A stretch of 64,000 nt of DNA from Acanthochromis polyacanthus (taxonomy: Eukaryota > Chordata > Actinopteri > Pomacentridae): the NCBI RefSeq assembly GCF_021347895.1, contig NC_067120.1:16725361-16789360 (forward strand), read 5' to 3'. This document shows, piece by piece, positions 63,401 through 64,000 of the stretch. Below the pieces are notes generated by a model. It was given only the letters and a program-made list of their open reading frames with translations, made no database searches and was not told the DNA's origin. The number at the start of each line of letters is the position of its first letter. Position 1 is the first letter of the stretch. A program made the position numbers and the translations under genes.

Positions 63401-63804
63401 TTTAGATAAGTCATTTCTCTGATGTCGAGGAAAAGCTTGTAAGACTATTAACAGGACGCGGTGTCACTCCTGCTCCTGTGAGCGTAACTTCAAAAGTTCA
63501 CCATAATATTTTCAGATCTTCTGTTGTCATCTGACTGCGTGCAGATGTACTTAGTCAAATGCTGTGCATAATTATTATCTGCTCTGAACATTTATCTTAT
63601 TGAATAGCCCCATGCAACGACTGCAGCTTCACCATTTATCTCTTCTGTTGTATCAGGTACACAATGGCAGCTCAAGACCTGGTAATGAGAGCACGAGGGG
63701 TGCTGAAGGATCGAGGCTGGAGGATATCCAACGACAGATTAGGCTCTGGAGATGACATCTCTGTCTACATCATTCCCCTCATGTACGGTAACAAGCAGAA
63801 CTAG
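24968..63804 (+). CDS. ppm1h: Protein phosphatase, Mg2+/Mn2+ dependent, 1H; complete ten-exon gene
   Basis: PPM/PP2C-family Ser/Thr phosphatase. Mammalian PPM1H removes LRRK2-added phosphate from Rab GTPases (Rab8A, Rab10) at the Golgi; p27 is another reported substrate. Join: 24968-25200, 37441-37606, 40236-40592, 50212-50324, 50491-50575, 50797-50915, 56289-56352, 58498-58605, 63134-63285, 63657-63804. This totals 1545 nt and 514 residues, the same length as human PPM1H, and all exon phases agree. Seen in the protein: an N-terminal amphipathic segment ([16 protein letters not shown], 2-17), known in the family to bind curved membranes; DGHAGSG with metal ligand D148 and H150; GDSR at 287-290; TDGLWD with D437; GSGDD with D498. 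These are the expected metal-centre residues, so the enzyme should be active. The MLTR start has A at -3. Between the two halves lies the PPM1H-specific flap and insert (~residues 320-375). Intron 9 uses a GC donor. PPM1J and PPM1M are less similar in the N-terminus and linker. Confidence 0.96.
28402..28806 (+). pseudogene. hAT transposase C-terminal fragment
   Basis: An open frame of 134 codons with [20 protein letters not shown], then [19 protein letters not shown] and [20 protein letters not shown]. This is the hAT C-terminal dimerisation region as in SCAND3/ZBED/GTF2IRD2-type proteins. It ends with its own stop. The N-terminal BED finger and the catalytic DDE core are absent, and the apparent first Met has no start context. 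It is a 5'-truncated relic, not a host gene. Confidence 0.8.
28943..28962. mobile_element. 3' terminal inverted repeat of the hAT relic
   Basis: AGAAAGTTTGCCCACCCCTG is the complement of a CAGGGGTGGGCAAACTTTCT start, a Charlie-type hAT terminus. It lies 137 bp after the transposase stop. The matching 5' terminus is not in the window. Confidence 0.7.
29040..29225 (-). mobile_element. Old degenerate tRNA-SINE
   Basis: Minus-strand remnant: GGGAGGAACCTGAAGCCATG, CCAGCAGGTTTGAACC and GTGCTAACCACCATGTCGTA follow the order of the tRNA-SINE family seen elsewhere in the window, at low identity. Confidence 0.5.
31854..32378 (+). mobile_element. hAT-like non-autonomous element, family B copy 3
   Basis: 525 bp in ppm1h intron 1, sense orientation. 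It starts CAGGCGTGAACTAACC, ends AGTCTATG, and is flanked by a perfect 8-bp duplication GTTTCCCC (31846-31853, 32379-32386). CRE palindrome at 31871-31878. The short frame begins at the ATG at 32174. Confidence 0.85.
32565..33200 (+). repeat. Dispersed fish repeat (unclassified)
   Basis: Contains TTACTCAAAAACGGACAAAT, GAAATTTTCAGGGAAGGTCA and AGTACTGCACTCTCTGAGTG in this order, a combination I know from many fish genomes. A CATCGGAAATGATACAA motif occurs twice (near 32896 and 33133). Class and ends uncertain; no coding frame. Confidence 0.5.
34546..34703 (+). mobile_element. tRNA-derived SINE, second family
   Basis: Begins GGTTGAGCGGGTCACCCAT, has a B-box-like GGTTCGATTCC, then the body CTTCCTCCCATTCTTCTCCC and a tail AATAAATCC followed by A-rich sequence. 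This layout (tRNA head, short pyrimidine-rich body, AATAAA tail) is typical of a widespread teleost SINE. The head is too decayed to be a functional tRNA. Confidence 0.65.
34760..35350. other. Non-repetitive intronic block, possible conserved element
   Basis: Lacks homopolymers and transposon phrases seen around it and has balanced composition with several TF-like words (GGATTA, CTTATCAGATAA-like, TAATTTTATAA). It may be a conserved non-coding element of intron 1; this is a guess from texture. Confidence 0.25.
35960..36437 (-). mobile_element. Fish DNA transposon, family A, minus orientation
   Basis: The complement begins ACTGATCAGGCACAACATTA, then CCACCAGCCTAATATTGTG, and contains AGATGCTCAATAAGATCTGG and TTTCCCAGCAGAACAATGCA, phrases of the CACAACATTA transposon family. 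The distal half is missing. The 151-codon plus-strand frame through it is an artefact. Confidence 0.65.
36462..36823 (-). mobile_element. tRNA-derived SINE, copy 2
   Basis: Plus strand runs from CCATCCATCCATTATCTATA to GTGCTAACCACTACTCCACT and GTGCAGCCC. It is flanked by TTTTTTATACTT (36450-36461) and TTTTTTCTACTT (36824-36835), a 12-bp target duplication with one mismatch. Confidence 0.8.
36938..37340 (+). mobile_element. Fish DNA transposon, family A, plus orientation, internally deleted
   Basis: Begins ACCAATCAGCCACAACATTA and ends CACCTGTCAGTGGTTTTACT, recognisable as the two termini of the family. The interior keeps AACAGCTCTGACCCATCAGA and GTAACATCCACATGAATCTC but lacks the middle. It ends 100 bp before ppm1h exon 2. 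Confidence 0.65.
37441..37606 (+). CDS. ppm1h: ppm1h exon 2
   Basis: Completes E78 and runs to residue 133: [19 protein letters not shown], then a basic Ser-rich stretch [11 protein letters not shown] (116-126) that is a plausible basophilic-kinase site. Acceptor CTGTTTAG, donor CTG|GTGAGT (phase 0). Confidence 0.95.
37607..40235 (+). other. ppm1h: ppm1h intron 2
   Basis: 2.6 kb with a GTGAGT donor and TGTGTGCAG acceptor. No element or gene recognised. Confidence 0.85.
40236..40592 (+). CDS. ppm1h: ppm1h exon 3 (first metal-binding motif)
   Basis: Residues 134-252. Contains [20 protein letters not shown] with metal ligand D148, then the PPTCLGEEP block, TRAASLRG with S211 in an RxxS context, and [10 protein letters not shown], a proline-directed phosphorylation-like stretch. 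Donor ATG|GTAAGA, phase 0 on both sides. Confidence 0.96.
41721..42495 (+). mobile_element. Non-autonomous hAT element with BED-finger remnant
   Basis: Ends TAGAGATG... and ...CATCTCTA are inverted. Flanks CACCCTGC and CGCCCTTC match at 6 of 8 positions, as for an old 8-bp duplication. About 42037-42150 encodes [12 protein letters not shown], then a stop, then [12 protein letters not shown], i.e. the W..HF and CxxC parts of a BED zinc finger. No catalytic domain remains. Confidence 0.7.
42728..42745. repeat. Short (CA)n run
   Basis: About nine CA units. Confidence 0.9.
44074..44148. repeat. 75-bp direct repeat, left copy
   Basis: Starts GTGGGATGACGTTCTG and ends CTAAAAGTATT. It is repeated at 44523-44597 with two substitutions and flanks the L1-like fragment. 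Length is far beyond a normal LINE target duplication. Confidence 0.9.
44149..44522 (-). mobile_element. 5' end of an L1-like LINE (5' UTR and ORF1 start), 3' truncated
   Basis: On the minus strand, ~125 bp of leader starting CGGCGGCAATGGAGTAGGTG is followed by an ORF1 start [20 protein letters not shown] and a coiled-coil-like stretch ending [16 protein letters not shown], where it breaks off at the left repeat. This is the N-terminal part of the ORF1 nucleic-acid chaperone of fish L1/Tx1-type LINEs. The RRM, ORF2 and 3' UTR are absent. Confidence 0.65.
44523..44597. repeat. 75-bp direct repeat, right copy
   Basis: Second copy of 44074-44148 with two substitutions. The surrounding 43980-44950 host DNA has many loose GAATGTTCT-like words, so it may itself be an old repeat. 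Confidence 0.9.
45938..46200 (+). repeat. Unknown dispersed repeat, plus arm of an inverted pair
   Basis: Shares ATTTTGTAATG, CCTGTGCTTTAGTTT and GCTTCTGTGCA in order with the complement of 46838-47045. Diverged copies, no coding motif recognised. Confidence 0.55.
46838..47045 (-). repeat. Unknown dispersed repeat, minus arm of the inverted pair
   Basis: Complement of this segment aligns with 45938-46200 at clearly non-random but modest identity. The two arms could be separate insertions or the ends of one fold-back element of about 1.1 kb. Confidence 0.55.
49768..50006. promoter_or_regulatory. Candidate intronic enhancer rich in TAAT cores
   Basis: Within 240 bp are GATTAATT, TTAATTATTC, CTAATTAATG, TTTAATTAGC, AAATTAATCT, CTAATTAACT and ATAATTAATA, i.e. 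at least six TAATTA-type homeodomain cores in non-repetitive DNA, 200 bp before exon 4. This is sequence texture only; function is inferred. Confidence 0.35.
50212..50324 (+). CDS. ppm1h: ppm1h exon 4
   Basis: Residues 253-289 plus two bases of codon 290: [19 protein letters not shown] and NAGDSR, core PP2C beta-strands. Acceptor TATTTAG, donor AG|GTATGA, phase 2. Confidence 0.95.
50325..50490 (+). other. ppm1h: ppm1h intron 4
   Basis: 166-bp intron, GTATGA to TCCCTCAG. Confidence 0.9.
50491..50575 (+). CDS. ppm1h: ppm1h exon 5
   Basis: Completes R290 and encodes [20 protein letters not shown] to residue 318. Donor TTG|GTAAGA, phase 0. Confidence 0.95.
50576..50796 (+). other. ppm1h: ppm1h intron 5
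   Basis: 221-bp intron ending CATATCAAAG, a weak acceptor with its T-rich tract about 20 bases further upstream. The frame across it supports the junction ([14 protein letters not shown]). Confidence 0.88.
50797..50915 (+). CDS. ppm1h: ppm1h exon 6 (start of flap/insert)
   Basis: Residues 319-357 plus two bases of codon 358: [20 protein letters not shown] and [12 protein letters not shown]. This region is specific to the PPM1H/J/M branch. Donor TG|GTACGT, phase 2. Confidence 0.95.
53111..53131 (+). repeat. GGGA tandem tract, G-quadruplex-like
   Basis: Four consecutive GGG runs with single-A spacers (GGAGGGAGGGAGGGAGGG), in the sense strand of intron 6. Confidence 0.7.
53343..53789. mobile_element. 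Tc1-type non-autonomous element, 447 bp
   Basis: Left end ACAGTACTGCGCAAAAGTCT and complement of the right end ACAGTACTGTGCGAAAGTTT are inverted repeats of a known fish Tc1-like type. The interior has no intact transposase. Confidence 0.7.
54092..54137. repeat. (TG)n microsatellite
   Basis: About 22 TG units. Confidence 0.95.
54176..54236. repeat. (TG)n microsatellite
   Basis: About 30 TG units, 39 bp after the preceding array. Confidence 0.95.
54401..54447. repeat. C run followed by (CA)n
   Basis: An 18-base C run then about 14 CA units, in the opposite strand sense to the upstream TG arrays. Confidence 0.95.
56289..56352 (+). CDS. ppm1h: ppm1h exon 7
   Basis: Completes W358 and encodes [20 protein letters not shown] to residue 379. 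Acceptor TCTGCACAG, donor AAG|GTAAGA, phase 0. Confidence 0.95.
56353..58497 (+). other. ppm1h: ppm1h intron 7
   Basis: 2.1 kb, relatively GC-rich between 56380 and 57340, with no recognised element. Minus-strand frames there overlap each other and lack motifs. Confidence 0.85.
58498..58605 (+). CDS. ppm1h: ppm1h exon 8
   Basis: Residues 380-415: [20 protein letters not shown] and [16 protein letters not shown], including the RGLGDH motif of PP2C motif VI. Acceptor TTTTGCAG, donor GAG|GTATGC. Confidence 0.95.
58651..58820 (+). mobile_element. Diverged tRNA-derived SINE, plus orientation
   Basis: Begins GGCGGCACAGTGCTGTAGTG, the tRNA-like head of the same SINE family, followed by GTTTCCTCCCACGGTCC and GACTCTAAATTGCTTGTAGG. 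It starts 46 bp after exon 8. The 3' half is missing. Confidence 0.7.
59040..59960 (-). pseudogene. Degenerate Tc1-like transposase, minus strand
   Basis: The complement shows a Tc1-type DNA-binding lead-in (GGATGCCTGGGTCTGGAAAA; CCAGAACTGGCCGCCCCAG, the GRP-like hook) near 59750-59900. Further down are ACCATAATGATGG-like and AAGTCCAGATTTGAATCCAA phrases of the catalytic region near 59210-59235. Multiple frameshifts. Confidence 0.65.
62731..63070 (-). mobile_element. tRNA-derived SINE, copy 3
   Basis: Plus strand from TCCATCCATTCTCTATACAC to GTGCAACCC. It has the same internal order as copies 1 and 2 (TATCCCAGCTGACTTAGGGT; GGGAGGAAGCCAGAGTACCT). The head is rather decayed and target duplications are not clear. 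It ends 63 bp before exon 9. Confidence 0.75.
63134..63285 (+). CDS. ppm1h: ppm1h exon 9 (second metal-binding motif)
   Basis: Residues 416-465 plus two bases of codon 466. Contains [20 protein letters not shown] with metal ligand D437, then NCDPDDQH. The exon must end in AG at 63285 to keep the family sequence HRYT; the next bases are GCACGT, i.e. a GC donor. Confidence 0.93.
63286..63656 (+). other. ppm1h: ppm1h intron 9, GC-AG type
   Basis: A 371-bp intron beginning GCACGT and ending TTGTATCAG. The nearest GT, four bases further on, would shift the frame of exon 10, so the GC donor is required by the conserved protein. Confidence 0.85.
63657..63804 (+). CDS. ppm1h: ppm1h exon 10 and stop
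   Basis: Completes R466 and encodes [20 protein letters not shown] and [19 protein letters not shown], with metal ligand D498, ending KQN and TAG at 63802-63804. Confidence 0.95.
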
Positions 63805-64000
63805 CCGAGCTACGAAACGACAACCACCACAGCAGCGCAGCCCCGCCTTGTCCTTCCAACTTTACTTGTGCAGTTTCCCTCATCCCTTGTTCTCTTTTAA
63901 AAGTGCTTTAGTGTGGACTTCCTCCTTTGTTGAGGGGTCCGAGCTGTTTCTGGCCAGATATGGGATTTCTGGCCCCTTGATCACCCTCAATTAGGGTGAT
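63805..64000 (+). other. ppm1h: Start of ppm1h 3' UTR
   Basis: Pyrimidine-rich non-coding sequence. No AATAAA before the window ends, so the transcript continues beyond it. Confidence 0.7.

Noticed and set aside
1..64000. CRISPR arrays, phage, operons or other prokaryotic systems
   Set aside because: No spaced direct-repeat array or polycistronic coding layout is present; spliced vertebrate genes and eukaryotic transposons account for the structure seen.

Overview
The window is vertebrate nuclear DNA, most likely from a percomorph teleost fish. It has intron-split genes with GT-AG junctions, long AT-rich introns, many CA/GT microsatellites, and a typical fish mix of Tc1-like, hAT-like, SINE and LINE debris. 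Only two protein-coding host genes can be supported, both on the + strand. Upstream is a complete two-exon arginine-vasotocin/vasopressin V1a-type receptor gene (avpr1a, coding 85-2080, 410 residues). Downstream is a complete ten-exon Rab phosphatase gene of the PPM family (ppm1h, coding 24968-63804, 514 residues). The same gene order and orientation (AVPR1A then PPM1H) is known in human, so this is a conserved neighbourhood, not an island of foreign genes.

Layout: 1-2080 avpr1a; 2081-24850 intergenic, without a host gene I can recognise but with many transposable-element copies; 24850-25200 GC-rich first exon of ppm1h; 25201-37440 its large first intron; 37441-40592 exons 2-3; 40593-50211 intron 3; 50212-50915 the tight exon 4-6 cluster; 50916-58605 exons 7-8 with microsatellite-rich introns; 58606-63133 intron 8; 63134-63804 exons 9-10 and the start of the 3' UTR. 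Intron 9 of ppm1h has a GC donor instead of GT.

The two genes do not form a pathway or operon. The receptor is a Gq-coupled neuropeptide GPCR at the plasma membrane. The phosphatase is a Golgi-associated Mg/Mn-dependent Ser/Thr phosphatase that acts on phospho-Rab GTPases in mammals. They are neighbours by shared ancestry.

The most unusual material is in the mobile DNA. (1) Two copies of a ~570-bp element have 19-bp terminal inverted repeats and perfect 9-bp target duplications. Each carries a fragment of a RecQ-like helicase gene, including its Walker A motif. (2) Three copies of a ~525-bp hAT-like element have 8-bp target duplications. All keep the same short open frame and a perfect CRE palindrome. 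(3) A 374-bp fragment holds the 5' end of an L1-like LINE (ORF1 start) between 75-bp direct repeats. I saw no CRISPR array, prokaryotic operon or free-standing RNA gene.
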